DNA from: Lachnoclostridium sp. UBA933
GTDB lineage: Bacteria; Bacillota; Clostridia; Lachnospirales; Lachnospiraceae
DNA: 13,176 nt
Assembly (NCBI GenBank): GCA_002293545.1
Contig: DBDL01000100.1
Location: forward strand, 434-13,609
Direction: 5' to 3'
The notes under the pieces are model-generated. The model was given only the letters and a program-made list of their open reading frames with translations, did no database searches and was not told the DNA's origin. The position numbers and the translations under genes are program-made. Of this stretch, positions 1 through 9,125 are shown one piece after another (position 1 is the stretch's first letter; every line of letters starts with the position of its first letter).

Positions 1-1
1 T

Positions 2-1069
<1,068 letters not shown>

Positions 1070-1139
1070 AACATTGCCGAAAAAGATGTTGCAATAGGGG
1101 GCTGTATAAGCAAATTATAAATAGACAGGAGGATGTCTT

Positions 1140-1427
1140 ATGCAAATTGATGAAAAACTGATTTCATATTTAGAGGATTTATCCTGCCTTGCGCTTTCAG
1201 AGGAGGAGAAAGTCTGCTTGGAGGGTGATTTGAGTAAAATATTAAGCGGTATGGCACGCCTTAATGAGATGAATACCGAAAATGTACCCGAACGCAGTCA
1301 TCCTTTTGATCATGTGAATGCTTTTCGGGAAGATGAAAGAGAAGCTTCTTTTGACCGTGAACTGATATTGAAAAATGCACCGGAGTGCAGCGGTGAAATG
1401 TTTATTGCACCGAAAACGATAGAATAA
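1140..1427 (+). CDS. gatC: Asp/Glu-tRNA amidotransferase subunit C
   Basis: Small subunit of the GatCAB amidotransferase, which converts misacylated Glu-tRNA(Gln) and Asp-tRNA(Asn) to Gln-tRNA(Gln) and Asn-tRNA(Asn). GatC is a belt-like chaperone that wraps GatA and holds it to GatB; it has no active site. The 95-residue product has the family pattern: an N-terminal helix with a YLEDLSCLALSEEE core, a second helix with LSKILSGMARLNEMNTENVPE, then the conserved proline/His stretch (HPFDHVNAFREDE) and a short C-terminal tail ending in PKTIE. The start is fixed by AGGAGG at 1127-1132, seven bases before the ATG. It ends 14 bases before gatA, so the gat genes are co-transcribed and probably co-translated. 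Confidence 0.96.
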   Translation: MQIDEKLISYLEDLSCLALSEEEKVCLEGDLSKILSGMARLNEMNTENVPERSHPFDHVNAFREDEREASFDRELILKNAPECSGEMFIAPKTIE

Positions 1428-1441
1428 GCGAGGTGAAAACA

Positions 1442-2911
1442 ATGTTGTCCGGTATAACGGCACTGGAACTATCGGCTTTGATAAAAGCCGGGAAGATGAG
1501 CGTATCCGAGGTTGTAAACACTTATTTAACATTACTGGAAGGATTGAAAAATAAAAATAATACATTTCTTGCCGTTTCAGGCGGGAACGCCCTTGTACGC
1601 GCTAAGGACATTGAACGGAAGATAAATTCGGGGGAAACATTATCACCGCTTGCGGGGGTGCCGATTGCCCTAAAAGACAACATCTCCACAAAGGAACTTG
1701 GAACTACCTGCGCCTCAAAAATGCTGAACGGTTATCTACCCGTCTACAATGCCACGGTGGTTGAGCGATTGGATCAAGCTGGTATGATCATTATCGGGAA
1801 GCTCAACATGGATGAGTTTGCTATGGGCGGTTCCAGCGAAACGGGAGCGTTCGGTCCGGTTTTTAATCCGTGGGATATTTCCCGTGTTGCAGGAGGTTCT
1901 TCCGGCGGGAGTGCCGCCGCCGTCGCAGGGGGTGAAGTTCCGGCTGCACTTGGTTCCGACACAGGCGGGAGTATACGTCAGCCTTGTTCTTTCTGCGGTG
2001 TGACCGGCATAAAACCGACATACGGTGCGGTGTCAAGGTATGGGCTGATTGCTTATGCGTCGTCCCTTGATCAAATCGGACCGATTGGAAGAGATATCAA
2101 TGACTGTGCCGCTTTATTGTCTGTTATTTCCGGACCGGATGAAAAAGACAGTACCTGTATTATGGAAAAGCCGTTTTGTTTCCATAATACAGATGCCGAA
2201 CGGCTTGACGGCATCAAAATCGGTCTGCCCCGAAACTATTTGGACGGAGGTATTGATCAGGAGGTAAAAAACCGTGTTCTTGAAGCGGCGAAAGAGCTTG
2301 AATCGGCGGGTGCGGTTTTTGAAGAATTTGAAATGCCGATGATGGATTATATTGTAGAGGCTTATTATATTATCGCCGGTGCGGAAGCGTCCTCCAACCT
2401 TTCGAGGTATGACGGGCTGAAATACGGATACAGAAGTGAAAAGGCAAAAAACCTTTCCGAAATGTACCGATTATCCCGCAGCGAAGGATTCGGACTGGAA
2501 GTGAAAAGACGGATTATGCTTGGCTCGTTTGTGTTGTCGTCGGGGTATTATGATGCCTATTATAAAAAAGCCTTGCAAATTCGTACGTTAATCAAAGACA
2601 CATATGACAGCCTGTTTCAGCGTTTTGACATGATTCTCTCACCGGTTGCCCCCACGGCGGCATACAAACTCGGTGCGAATATTGACGATCCCATGAAAAT
2701 GTATATGGGTGATATCTATACCGTATCGGTCAATTTGGCGGGACTCCCTGCCGTTTCACTGCCCTGCGGATTTGATAAAAAGGCTTTGCCGGTCGGTTTT
2801 CAGCTTATCGGTGATACCTTTTCGGAAGAAAAGCTGATAAATACGGCACGGGTCTATCAGTGCAGAACGGATTACCATAAAAGGGTTCCCGAAGGGGGTG
2901 CAGCGATATGA
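1442..2911 (+). CDS. gatA: Asp/Glu-tRNA amidotransferase subunit A (amidase)
   Basis: Glutaminase subunit of GatCAB. It hydrolyses glutamine and feeds the released ammonia through a channel to GatB. It is an amidase-signature enzyme of normal length (489 residues from the chosen start). The Ser-cisSer-Lys triad is complete: Lys78 in PIALKDN, Ser153 in the GGSSGGS signature, Ser177 in DTGGSIRQP. The frame is open further upstream to a GTG at 1433, but GAGGTGA (1430-1436) then makes an ideal ribosome binding site five bases before the ATG at 1442, and nothing suitable precedes 1433, so I take 1442. The stop overlaps the gatB start in an ATGA (2908-2911), typical of translational coupling that keeps the subunits equal. 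There is no sign of damage. Confidence 0.97.
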   Translation: MLSGITALELSALIKAGKMSVSEVVNTYLTLLEGLKNKNNTFLAVSGGNALVRAKDIERKINSGETLSPLAGVPIALKDNISTKELGTTCASKMLNGYLPVYNATVVERLDQAGMIIIGKLNMDEFAMGGSSETGAFGPVFNPWDISRVAGGSSGGSAAAVAGGEVPAALGSDTGGSIRQPCSFCGVTGIKPTYGAVSRYGLIAYASSLDQIGPIGRDINDCAALLSVISGPDEKDSTCIMEKPFCFHNTDAERLDGIKIGLPRNYLDGGIDQEVKNRVLEAAKELESAGAVFEEFEMPMMDYIVEAYYIIAGAEASSNLSRYDGLKYGYRSEKAKNLSEMYRLSRSEGFGLEVKRRIMLGSFVLSSGYYDAYYKKALQIRTLIKDTYDSLFQRFDMILSPVAPTAAYKLGANIDDPMKMYMGDIYTVSVNLAGLPAVSLPCGFDKKALPVGFQLIGDTFSEEKLINTARVYQCRTDYHKRVPEGGAAI

Positions 2912-4335
2912 GCCGGGAAGTTGTTATTGGTCTGGAGGTTCATGCGGAGCTTTCGACCAAATCAAAAATATTCTGTGGTTGTACGACGGAGTTCGGCGGC
3001 GAGGCAAACACTCATGTCTGCCCGGTTTGTTCGGGTATGCCCGGAGTTCTTCCTAAGCTGAACCGGACCGTAGTGGAATATGCCGTAAAGTTAGGTCTGG
3101 TTCTTGGCTGTTCCATCACAAGAAACGGTAAATTTGACCGTAAAAACTATTTTTATCCCGACCTTCCGAAAGCCTATCAGGTATCTCAATTATATACGCC
3201 GATTTGCCGTGACGGACAGATAGAAATTTGGACCGGCGGACAGAAAAAGCCAATCGGTATCCGTGAAATACACATGGAAGAGGATGCGGGAAAATTGATT
3301 CACGGTCCGGGGGACAGCGGCACCTTTATGGATTTCAACCGCTGCGGGGTACCTTTGCTGGAAATCGTTTCACAGCCGGATTTCCGAAGCGGTGACGAGG
3401 TGATTGCCTGTCTTGAACAGCTGCGTGAAATTCTTCTTTATCTTGATATATGCGACTGTAAAATGCAGGAGGGATCCCTGCGCACCGACGTCAATCTTTC
3501 GATTCGGCAGCCGGGCGGTGAATTGGGGGTGCGTACCGAAATGAAGAACTTAAACTCATTTAAAGCAATCAGACGTGCCATCGAATACGAAACCGAACGT
3601 CAAATCAATATATTGGAAAGAGGCGGAGAAATTATGCAGGAAACCCGGCGCTGGGATGATGAAAAAGGAGAATCCTGCGGTATGCGTTCCAAAGAAAACG
3701 CTCACGATTACCGTTATTTCCCGGAACCCGATTTATTGCCGATAGAAATCAGTGACGCTTGGCTGACCGGGATCAAAGAAAATCTTCCGGAGCTGGCTCA
3801 CCAGAAACGACAGCGTTATATCCGCGATTACGGATTGTCCGAAAAAGAAGCGTCTGTCCTTACCGGGCATAAAAATATCTCCGGTTTATTTGAAGATATT
3901 TCGGAGCAAAGCGGAGAACCGACAGAGGCGGCACATATGGTAACCGGTTCCATCATGTACCTGATGAACAGCAGGGCTATGCTGCCGGAAGAACTGAGGG
4001 CGGACGGAAGCAAGCTTGCGGTTCTGATCTCCTTTGTTCTCAGCGGGAAGATAAACCGGAATACCTATAAGGAAGCAATTGAAGCGGTATTTACAAAGGA
4101 TGCCGATCCGGAAACCTATATTGCCGAAAAAGGTTTATTCATGTCAAGTGATGATAAAACCATTACCGGGATTGTAACAGAGGTTCTTGCCGATCATGCG
4201 GCTGCCGCGGCAGATTATCACTCCGGCAGGGAAAAGGCATTTGGTTTTTTGATGGGGCAGGTCATGAAAAAACTGGGCGGGGCAGGAAATCCGGCGATGG
4301 CAGAGAAAAAGCTTAGGGAATTGCTTGGCGGATAG
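2908..4335 (+). CDS. gatB: Asp/Glu-tRNA amidotransferase subunit B
   Basis: tRNA-binding kinase and transamidase subunit of GatCAB. It activates the carboxylate of tRNA-bound Glu or Asp with ATP and then amidates it with ammonia from GatA. The 475-residue product has the cradle domain (about 1-290) and the C-terminal helical plus YqeY-like tail that contacts the tRNA. Visible motifs: GLEVHAEL (8-15); four cysteines (23, 25, 38, 41) in a CxC...CPVC arrangement, seen in the zinc-binding subset of GatB proteins but lost in some Firmicutes such as staphylococci; DRKNYFYPDLPKAYQ (73-87); LEIVSQPD (147-154); RTDVNLS and RTEMKNLNSFKAI (about 188-217); then HDYRYFPEPD. The last residues (FLMGQVMKKLGG) match the YqeY-like end. 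It is translationally coupled to gatA. Whether both tRNAs are substrates depends on whether the genome lacks GlnRS and/or AsnRS. Confidence 0.97.
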   Translation: MSREVVIGLEVHAELSTKSKIFCGCTTEFGGEANTHVCPVCSGMPGVLPKLNRTVVEYAVKLGLVLGCSITRNGKFDRKNYFYPDLPKAYQVSQLYTPICRDGQIEIWTGGQKKPIGIREIHMEEDAGKLIHGPGDSGTFMDFNRCGVPLLEIVSQPDFRSGDEVIACLEQLREILLYLDICDCKMQEGSLRTDVNLSIRQPGGELGVRTEMKNLNSFKAIRRAIEYETERQINILERGGEIMQETRRWDDEKGESCGMRSKENAHDYRYFPEPDLLPIEISDAWLTGIKENLPELAHQKRQRYIRDYGLSEKEASVLTGHKNISGLFEDISEQSGEPTEAAHMVTGSIMYLMNSRAMLPEELRADGSKLAVLISFVLSGKINRNTYKEAIEAVFTKDADPETYIAEKGLFMSSDDKTITGIVTEVLADHAAAAADYHSGREKAFGFLMGQVMKKLGGAGNPAMAEKKLRELLGG

Positions 4336-4342
4336 TACACAA

Positions 4343-4386
4343 AGATATGTATGTTACAGTAACCCCGGTTGTATAGCCGCATATCT
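4343..4386 (+). promoter_or_regulatory. possible structured leader before glnN
   Basis: The 86 bases between gatB and glnN can fold. AGATATG (4343-4349) pairs perfectly with CATATCT (4380-4386). Just inside the right arm, CGGTT (4366-4370) pairs with AGCCG (4375-4379) around a GTAT loop, so the small hairpin stacks directly on the outer stem. No U-tract follows, so this is not an intrinsic terminator. I do not recognise a known riboswitch class; it is not an obvious match to the cyanobacterial glutamine RNAs. It could instead be a chance fold, an mRNA processing site, or a weak regulator of glnN. Confidence 0.3.
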
Positions 4387-4421
4387 ATTATTCTGTAAAT
4401 AAATCGACGAGGTGACAGGCA

Positions 4422-6512
4422 ATGAAAAACATTCCGAGTTTGTTCGGGAGCATGGTCTTTCATGATGATGTTATGAAGGAAAAGCTGCCGAAGGACATCT
4501 ATAAGGCATTGAAAAAGACAATGATTCAGGGTACACATCTGGAGCTTGACGTAGCCAATGTGGTCGCAAGTGCTATGAAGGACTGGGCGGTCGAAAAGGG
4601 TGCAGCACATTTTACCCATTGGTTCCAGCCCATGACCGGTATTACAGCCGAAAAACACGACAGCTTTATTTCTCCCTGCGGCAGCGGTAAAATCATTATG
4701 GAATTTTCGGGAAAAGAGCTTGTCCGGGGAGAGCCGGACGCATCCAGTTTTCCGTCGGGCGGTTTACGCGCCACTTTTGAGGCAAGAGGCTATACCGTTT
4801 GGGATACGACTTCATATGCTTTCATTAAGGACGACACACTGTGTATCCCCACGGCATTTTGTTCATACAGCGGTGAAGCGCTTGATAAGAAAACCCCGCT
4901 GCTTCGCTCAATGGAGGCCATCGACAAACAAGCATTGAGGATACTCCGTCTTTTCGGCAATACGAATACCCGGCGTGTTGTGCCGGAAGCCGGACCGGAG
5001 CAGGAATACTTTCTTATTGATAAAGAAATGTATTTAAAACGTCCGGATTTGATTTATACCGGCAGGACGCTATTCGGTGCGCGCCCTCCGAAAGGACAGG
5101 AGCTTGACGATCACTATTTCGGCAGCTTGAAACCGAGGGTGTCCGCTTTTATGAAAGAGCTTGACAAGGAACTTTGGAAACTTGGTATCTATGCGAAAAC
5201 CGAGCATAATGAAGTTGCCCCGGCACAGCATGAGCTTGCTCCGATTTATGAAACCGTAAACAGTGCCACTGACCATAACCAGTTGGCAATGGAGATTATG
5301 AAGAGCATCGCAGGCAAGCATGGTCTTGCCTGTTTGATTCACGAAAAACCATTTGCCGGCGTGAACGGAAGCGGGAAACATAACAACTGGTCAATTAGTA
5401 CGGATACGGGGAGTAATCTGTTTGAACCGGGCAATACGCCTCATGAGAATGCCCAGTTTTTATTGTTTTTGGTTGCGGTCATCAAGGCGGTAGACGACTA
5501 TCAGGATTTAATCCGGGTTTCTGCTGTCAGTGCAGGAAATGATCATCGGATTGGTGCAAACGAAGCGCCTCCGGCAATTGTATCTATTTTTCTCGGCGAG
5601 GAGCTGACGGAAATTTTGGAATCTTTGGAGGCAAAAGAGGATTACCAGAAAAAAGAAACAAAACAGATGGAGATTGGCGTAACAGTCCTGCCGCATTTTC
5701 CGAAAGATACGACCGACCGGAACCGTACCTCACCTTTTGCTTTTACCGGCAATAAATTTGAGTTTCGTATGCTCGGTTCCGCATTTTCCATAGCCGACTC
5801 CAATATTGTGCTGAACACGGCGGTTGCGGAAATTTTGCGGCAGTTAGCGGACCGCTTGGAACAAGCGGAGGATTTTACATCCGAACTGGCACATATGATC
5901 AGGAAATATTTTCGTGAACATAAACGGATTGTTTTTAACGGAAACAACTATTCTAAAGAATGGGAAGCCGAGGCACGGAAGCGCGGATTGTCGAACTTAC
6001 AAACAACCGTAGAGGCGCTTCCCGTATTTATTGCTCCCGGAAGCATTGAACTTTTCACAAAACATCATGTTTTTACCGAGTCAGAGCTTTATTCCCGGTA
6101 TGAAATTCTCATGGAAGGTTATTGCAAAACCATTCATATTGAGGCGCTTACGATGGTAGATACGGTTAAAGGTGAGATTATACCTGCCTGTATTGATTAT
6201 CAGAATGATTTGGCAAAGCTTCTGGAGCGGAAAAAGAATTGCGGGAAATATGATACAATAATGGAAGAACAATTATTATCCGGTCTTTCAAGATTATCCT
6301 CCGGTCTTATAAAAAAATTAGATATTCTTGAAAACGTACTTTTGGAATCCAAAGGAGAACAAGAAATTTCCGCTCAGGCAAGTTTTTATCGTGACAAGGT
6401 TTTTACGGCTATGTCAGAGCTTCGGCTTATTGTTGACGAGCTTGAAACGATCGTGGCGAGAAAGTATTGGCCGTTTCCGTCATATGCGAAGCTTCTGTAC
6501 AGTGTTGTGTAA
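4422..6512 (+). CDS. glnN: glutamine synthetase type III
   Basis: Type III glutamine synthetase: glutamate + NH4+ + ATP to glutamine, in the cytoplasm. At 696 residues it is far longer than GSI (~450) and fits the GSIII class found in Bacteroidetes, cyanobacteria and some Clostridia. The class-specific N-terminal domain opens with [14 protein letters not shown] (5-18). The catalytic core then shows [10 protein letters not shown] (188-197, metal-binding glutamates), [12 protein letters not shown] (263-274), the ammonia/glutamate site [11 protein letters not shown] (314-324, with His320), and [13 protein letters not shown] (372-384). FEFRMLGSA near residue 447 carries the phosphate-binding Arg. 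A long helical C-terminal region follows. The start is set by GAGGTGA (4409-4415), six bases before the ATG. As the last gene of gdhA-gatCAB-glnN, it supplies the glutamine that GatCAB consumes. No PII or GlnR site is evident. Confidence 0.97.
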   Translation: MKNIPSLFGSMVFHDDVMKEKLPKDIYKALKKTMIQGTHLELDVANVVASAMKDWAVEKGAAHFTHWFQPMTGITAEKHDSFISPCGSGKIIMEFSGKELVRGEPDASSFPSGGLRATFEARGYTVWDTTSYAFIKDDTLCIPTAFCSYSGEALDKKTPLLRSMEAIDKQALRILRLFGNTNTRRVVPEAGPEQEYFLIDKEMYLKRPDLIYTGRTLFGARPPKGQELDDHYFGSLKPRVSAFMKELDKELWKLGIYAKTEHNEVAPAQHELAPIYETVNSATDHNQLAMEIMKSIAGKHGLACLIHEKPFAGVNGSGKHNNWSISTDTGSNLFEPGNTPHENAQFLLFLVAVIKAVDDYQDLIRVSAVSAGNDHRIGANEAPPAIVSIFLGEELTEILESLEAKEDYQKKETKQMEIGVTVLPHFPKDTTDRNRTSPFAFTGNKFEFRMLGSAFSIADSNIVLNTAVAEILRQLADRLEQAEDFTSELAHMIRKYFREHKRIVFNGNNYSKEWEAEARKRGLSNLQTTVEALPVFIAPGSIELFTKHHVFTESELYSRYEILMEGYCKTIHIEALTMVDTVKGEIIPACIDYQNDLAKLLERKKNCGKYDTIMEEQLLSGLSRLSSGLIKKLDILENVLLESKGEQEISAQASFYRDKVFTAMSELRLIVDELETIVARKYWPFPSYAKLLYSVV

Positions 6513-6534
6513 AATTTGACTCCTTGAAAAGAAC

Positions 6535-6654
6535 ATGATATGCTTTTCATCAGAAAGAGCTTTCGCCATGATGGAGAAACTTGCTCCGGAAGATATAGGG
6601 AAAAATTTCATTAAGAAAAATAACACGAAAAAAAACACGGAGGACATGCCTTGA
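6535..6654 (+). CDS. tiny reading frame upstream of the DNA glycosylase, doubtful
   Basis: In the 138 bases between glnN and the glycosylase there is an open frame of 39 codons from ATG 6535, with in-frame ATGs at 6568 and 6571 that would give 28 or 27 residues. The predicted peptide is Lys/Asn-rich near its end and resembles nothing I know. Its stop overlaps the TTG start of the next gene in TTGA (6651-6654), a layout typical of translational coupling. There is no convincing ribosome binding site before any of its ATGs. It may be a chance frame or the tail of a vanished gene. The rest of this gap holds only a weak 7-bp inverted repeat (6525-6549). Confidence 0.15.
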   Translation: MICFSSERAFAMMEKLAPEDIGKNFIKKNNTKKNTEDMP

Positions 6655-7151
6655 ACCAAGTAATTCATCAAATCGACCCAGTCTGCAATGAAAAATCACG
6701 TATTCTGATTTTGGGGACTTTTCCGTCGATTAAATCCAGAGAGGGAGGGTTTTACTATCATCATCCGCAAAATCGCTTCTGGAAAGTGCTGGCGGATTTA
6801 GTTCAAGAATCTGCTCCGCCTTTTTCCATTCATGAGAAAAAGGCATTTTTACTGCGTAATCATATCGCGGTATGGGATGTAATCAGGAGCTGTGACATTG
6901 TGGGTTCAAGTGACAGCAGTATACGAAACGTTATTCCGAATGACTTAAATCAAATCCTTTCCCATGTGCCTATCCGGGCAATCTTTGCAAATGGGAATAA
7001 AGCACATGAGCTTTACAAAAAGTATTGTATGAAAGAAACCGGACGGGCAGCTATAAAACTGCCGTCAACCAGTCCGGCGAATGCGGCTTTTAGCTTGGAA
7101 AAACTAACGGTATGCTGGCAGCTTGTCCATGAAGCATTAACACATCCTTGA
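6651..7151 (+). CDS. hypoxanthine-DNA glycosylase (UDG superfamily, HDG/Mug-like)
   Basis: Base-excision repair enzyme predicted to remove hypoxanthine (deaminated adenine) from DNA, leaving an abasic site. The 166-residue protein matches the HDG (family 6) branch of the uracil-DNA glycosylase superfamily. Motif 1 is LGTFPSIKSR (21-30), followed by the family-specific YYHHPQNRFW (35-44), whose Asn41 is the likely catalytic or base-pocket residue. VWDVI is at 74-78 and motif 2 is LPSTSPANA (137-145). The start is TTG: GGAGG (6639-6643) lies seven bases before it, and the only nearby ATG (6646) is out of frame and followed at once by a stop. The length is normal for the family, with no truncation. 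It stands alone, transcribed toward larC, and shows no functional link to either neighbour. Activity on uracil or xanthine as well cannot be judged from sequence. Confidence 0.88.
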   Translation: MNQVIHQIDPVCNEKSRILILGTFPSIKSREGGFYYHHPQNRFWKVLADLVQESAPPFSIHEKKAFLLRNHIAVWDVIRSCDIVGSSDSSIRNVIPNDLNQILSHVPIRAIFANGNKAHELYKKYCMKETGRAAIKLPSTSPANAAFSLEKLTVCWQLVHEALTHP

Positions 7152-7161
7152 CGGAACATTT

Positions 7162-7211
7162 CTATAGGAAATGACATAAAAAACCGTCATTTCCTATAGC
7201 CCCTCCGGGGG
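7162..7211. terminator. double hairpin between convergent genes, no U-tract
   Basis: CTATAGGAAATGAC (7162-7175) and its exact reverse complement (7186-7199) form a perfect 14-bp stem with a 10-base loop (7176-7185). Directly after it, CCCC (7200-7203) and GGGG (7208-7211) enclose TCCG, a UNCG-type tetraloop on the + strand. It sits 10 bases after the glycosylase stop and 24 bases after the larC stop, so it can cap both transcripts. Neither strand has a T-run after the stem, so classic intrinsic termination is doubtful; 3'-end protection or Rho-assisted ending would also fit. Confidence 0.55.
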
Positions 7212-7235
7212 ATGCGTATGCTTAAAATAATTTAT

Positions 7236-8405
7236 CTACAGTTTTTTTAATATCTCTTGTATGGAGATACCTTTTTCCCGTGCAATCCGCGCAACGTCTT
7301 CATATTCGGGTTTGGATTTCAGGACACCGAAACCACAGGAAGTTTTTACACTCACGGTACCGTATTCTGTTTTCACTTCGGATTGTTTCTTTTGTAAAGT
7401 ATACCGGCGGCTTATATATTCTCTGATACCAAGTGTAGTTGTGTGCTTAAAAATCAATGCCAGCATTTTGTCCTTATCGGCAGTACGGCACATGCAGGTA
7501 AGACTTAATCCTGAACGGCATTTTTTCATACCAATCGGAGCAGTGTAAACATCAAGTGCCCCTTCATCAAATAAAAGCTGTTGTGCAAATGCTACAGCCT
7601 CCGGTGTCATATCGTCTAAATTACAGACAAGCTCCAATATTTCCCCGCCGATTTTTTCGGTATCCCCGATATAAGCCCGGACGCAGTTGGCTTTCTCAAA
7701 ATCCTTTTTCCCCATGCCATATCCAAGTTTGTTTACCGTTATCACCGGCATTTTACAAAACTCCGATACAAAATATTTCAGCAATGCGGCACCGGTTGGG
7801 GTACATAATTCCCCTTTGGTATCATCATTGTATATAGGGATGTTTTGCAGAATAAAAGCGGTTGCCGGAGCGGGAACAGGCAGTATCCCGTGAGCGCAGC
7901 GGACATGTCCGCTGCCGGTATTAACCGGGGAAGCCAGAATACGTTCCGGCGCAAGCTCCTCTATCAGCATACATACGCCGATAATATCAGCGACCGCATC
8001 CATTTCACCTACTTCATGAAAATGAATTTGATTTACCGGTACACCATGTGCATGGCTTTCGGCACCGGCAATCAGCTTATAAACCGCAAGGGCATTCTTT
8101 TTAACCGTATCCGGTATGTCAAGGTGTCCGATTAAATGTTCAATATCATGATAACCATTGTGACGGTGTTCATGATGCTCGTGATGCGCTTCCGCCCCTT
8201 CTTCCGCCCCATGAACCGTAACACTTACATGGGTTCCGGTAATTCCGCATTTTACAGACGGTCCGGCAGATACTGCCGCACCCGGAATTCCTATATGATT
8301 CAGTCTTTCCACAAAATCCTCCGGGTTGTCGTGCAGTTCAAGCAGAGCCGCCATTAGCATATCACCTGCCGCACCCATATTACATTCAAAATAAATTGTT
8401 TTCAT
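7236..8405 (-). CDS. larC: LarC, nickel insertion protein for the NPN cofactor
   Basis: LarC is the last enzyme of nickel pincer nucleotide synthesis. It is a CTP-dependent cyclometallase that inserts nickel into pyridinium-3,5-bisthiocarboxylic acid mononucleotide. The 389-residue product opens with YFECNMGAAGDMLMAALLEL (5-24). A His-rich stretch at 74-90 (HHEHHEHRH and more) probably handles nickel. HFHEVGEMDAVADI (128-141) and TPTGAALL (202-209) mark the first half; CNLDDMTPE (261-269) and the IGMKKCRSG segment (291-299) mark the CTP/nickel-binding second half. In Lactiplantibacillus plantarum these halves are joined by programmed frameshifting; here they are one uninterrupted frame. AAGGAG (minus strand, at 8413-8418) lies seven bases before the ATG. 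The 72 bases before the gene hold no clear promoter. It is cut off from larB by the debris at 8478-9395, so it needs its own promoter or read-through. Confidence 0.95.
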   Translation of the reverse strand: MKTIYFECNMGAAGDMLMAALLELHDNPEDFVERLNHIGIPGAAVSAGPSVKCGITGTHVSVTVHGAEEGAEAHHEHHEHRHNGYHDIEHLIGHLDIPDTVKKNALAVYKLIAGAESHAHGVPVNQIHFHEVGEMDAVADIIGVCMLIEELAPERILASPVNTGSGHVRCAHGILPVPAPATAFILQNIPIYNDDTKGELCTPTGAALLKYFVSEFCKMPVITVNKLGYGMGKKDFEKANCVRAYIGDTEKIGGEILELVCNLDDMTPEAVAFAQQLLFDEGALDVYTAPIGMKKCRSGLSLTCMCRTADKDKMLALIFKHTTTLGIREYISRRYTLQKKQSEVKTEYGTVSVKTSCGFGVLKSKPEYEDVARIAREKGISIQEILKKL

Positions 8406-8477
8406 TTGTCAGCTCCTTTTAAATATAGGTAGTGTGTTTTAAACATAACGTCCATTTCTATAAGTTTCGCATTATTT

Positions 8478-9025
8478 TTATATTGGGTGACACATAATTG
8501 TTTCCCAGTCACTTGGAAAACCCATCATGACCAGTAAAGAATCTCTGCTAATTCGGTGGCTTTGTTTTTGATAATACAGGATGGCTTTTGCCAAGGAATT
8601 TTTAAATTCCATAAAATCCGGCGGTGGAAGCAGGTAGCGGAATGTGATTAACAATCCAAACAGATCACGTTTCCCATATGAATATTGTTGTCCTTTTTTA
8701 GGGATGTTCAATTCTGCGTGCAGAACGGTATCGGGGAAATCAATCTGGGCGCGGAAGGAAAACAGCCGCTCGTTATGTGCACAAACATTCCGGAACAGGG
8801 TTAGGATTTTAAAGTGACGCTCCAACTTGCGTTCGTTCACCTTGGGAAACTCCTTGCTGATATCGCTTTTGAGCCGGAAGGGGAGAAGGGTGTACAGTTG
8901 ATCAGGGAGAAGTATCCTATGTCCTTCAAGGTTTCCCTCGCTTTTTCAATGTCGGGGATTTGGAGTTTTTTTTCATTGGTCAGCTTATCAATTTGTTGGT
9001 TGTATGTAAGAAATGGTTTGGTCAT
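8478..9025 (-). pseudogene. AbiF/Abi_2-family HEPN ribonuclease, internal deletion and frameshift
   Basis: Remnant of an Abi_2 (AbiD/AbiF) abortive-infection protein, a HEPN-fold RNase family related to RNA-dependent toxins. It starts at ATG 9025, with AGGGGGT (minus strand, 9032-9038) as ribosome binding site, and reads MTKPFLTYNQQ...GYFSLIN, the typical first ~44 residues. At about 8897 the frame jumps straight to a late segment (LYTLLPFRLKSDISKEF, then PKVNERKLE), continuing with FRNVCAHNERLF, which holds the R-x4-H HEPN motif (Arg codon 8790-8792, His codon 8775-8777), and a normal C-terminus ending at 8478. Frame one ends at a TGA at 8837-8839. Family members are about 300 residues; roughly 120-140 central residues are missing, from memory of the family. 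As it stands no full protein can be made. A GTG at 8840 could in theory start the C-terminal half, but I see no ribosome binding site for it. Confidence 0.88.
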
Positions 9026-9052
9026 ATCGCTACCCCCTATGTGTATTTGTAT

Positions 9053-9079
9053 AAAAAAAGGAGAGCCCTCAGGTCCTCC
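9053..9079 (-). terminator. intrinsic terminator of the small RNA
   Basis: GGAGGACC (9079-9072) pairs with GGCTCTCC (9067-9060) around a TGAG loop (9071-9068), with one A-C mismatch and one G-U. Seven T follow on the minus strand (9059-9053). This is a classic Rho-independent terminator. It lies 27 bases before the abiF-like ATG, so the toxin gene would be reached only by read-through or by a separate promoter. Confidence 0.85.
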
Positions 9080-9120
9080 CCCGGTCTCAGTCCTCGCAAG
9101 TATCTGAAACCTGATCACTG
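9053..9120 (-). ncRNA. small structured RNA upstream of abiF-like gene (abiF RNA candidate)
   Basis: Complete small-RNA gene of about 68 nt on the same strand as, and just upstream of, the abiF-like remnant. A near-consensus promoter places the 5' end near 9119-9120. The 5' stretch is followed by hairpin 1: GGTTTCAG (9111-9104) with CTGAGACC (9090-9083), eight pairs including one G-U, and a 13-base loop (9103-9091). A G-run and the terminator hairpin end the RNA in U7 (9059-9053). abiF genes are known to be accompanied by a short structured RNA (the abiF RNA motif), and RNAs of this kind are reported to act with the HEPN protein in toxin-antitoxin fashion. The assignment here rests on position, size, promoter and fold, not on a covariance-model match. 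The gene looks intact although the toxin is broken. Confidence 0.7.
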
Positions 9121-9125
9121 AAAAC

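Noticed and set aside
1070..1139. Promoter between gdhA and gatC
   Set aside because: A/T-rich hexamers are present, but no -35/-10 pair at 16-18 bases spacing is convincing.
1433..1441. GTG at 1433 as the gatA start
   Set aside because: The GTG lies inside the GAGGTGA ribosome binding site for ATG 1442 and has no good site of its own.
4218..4658. 146-codon minus-strand frame across the gatB-glnN junction
   Set aside because: It runs antisense to two well-supported genes, has no family resemblance, and its composition is that of a reverse-strand shadow.
6525..6549. TGAAAAG/CTTTTCA inverted repeat after glnN as a terminator
   Set aside because: The stem is A/T-rich with an 11-base loop and no T-run follows; it is too weak to call.
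8406..8477. Promoter for larC in the gap before it
   Set aside because: TATATT and TATGTT could be -10 boxes, but neither has a recognisable -35 box at the right distance.
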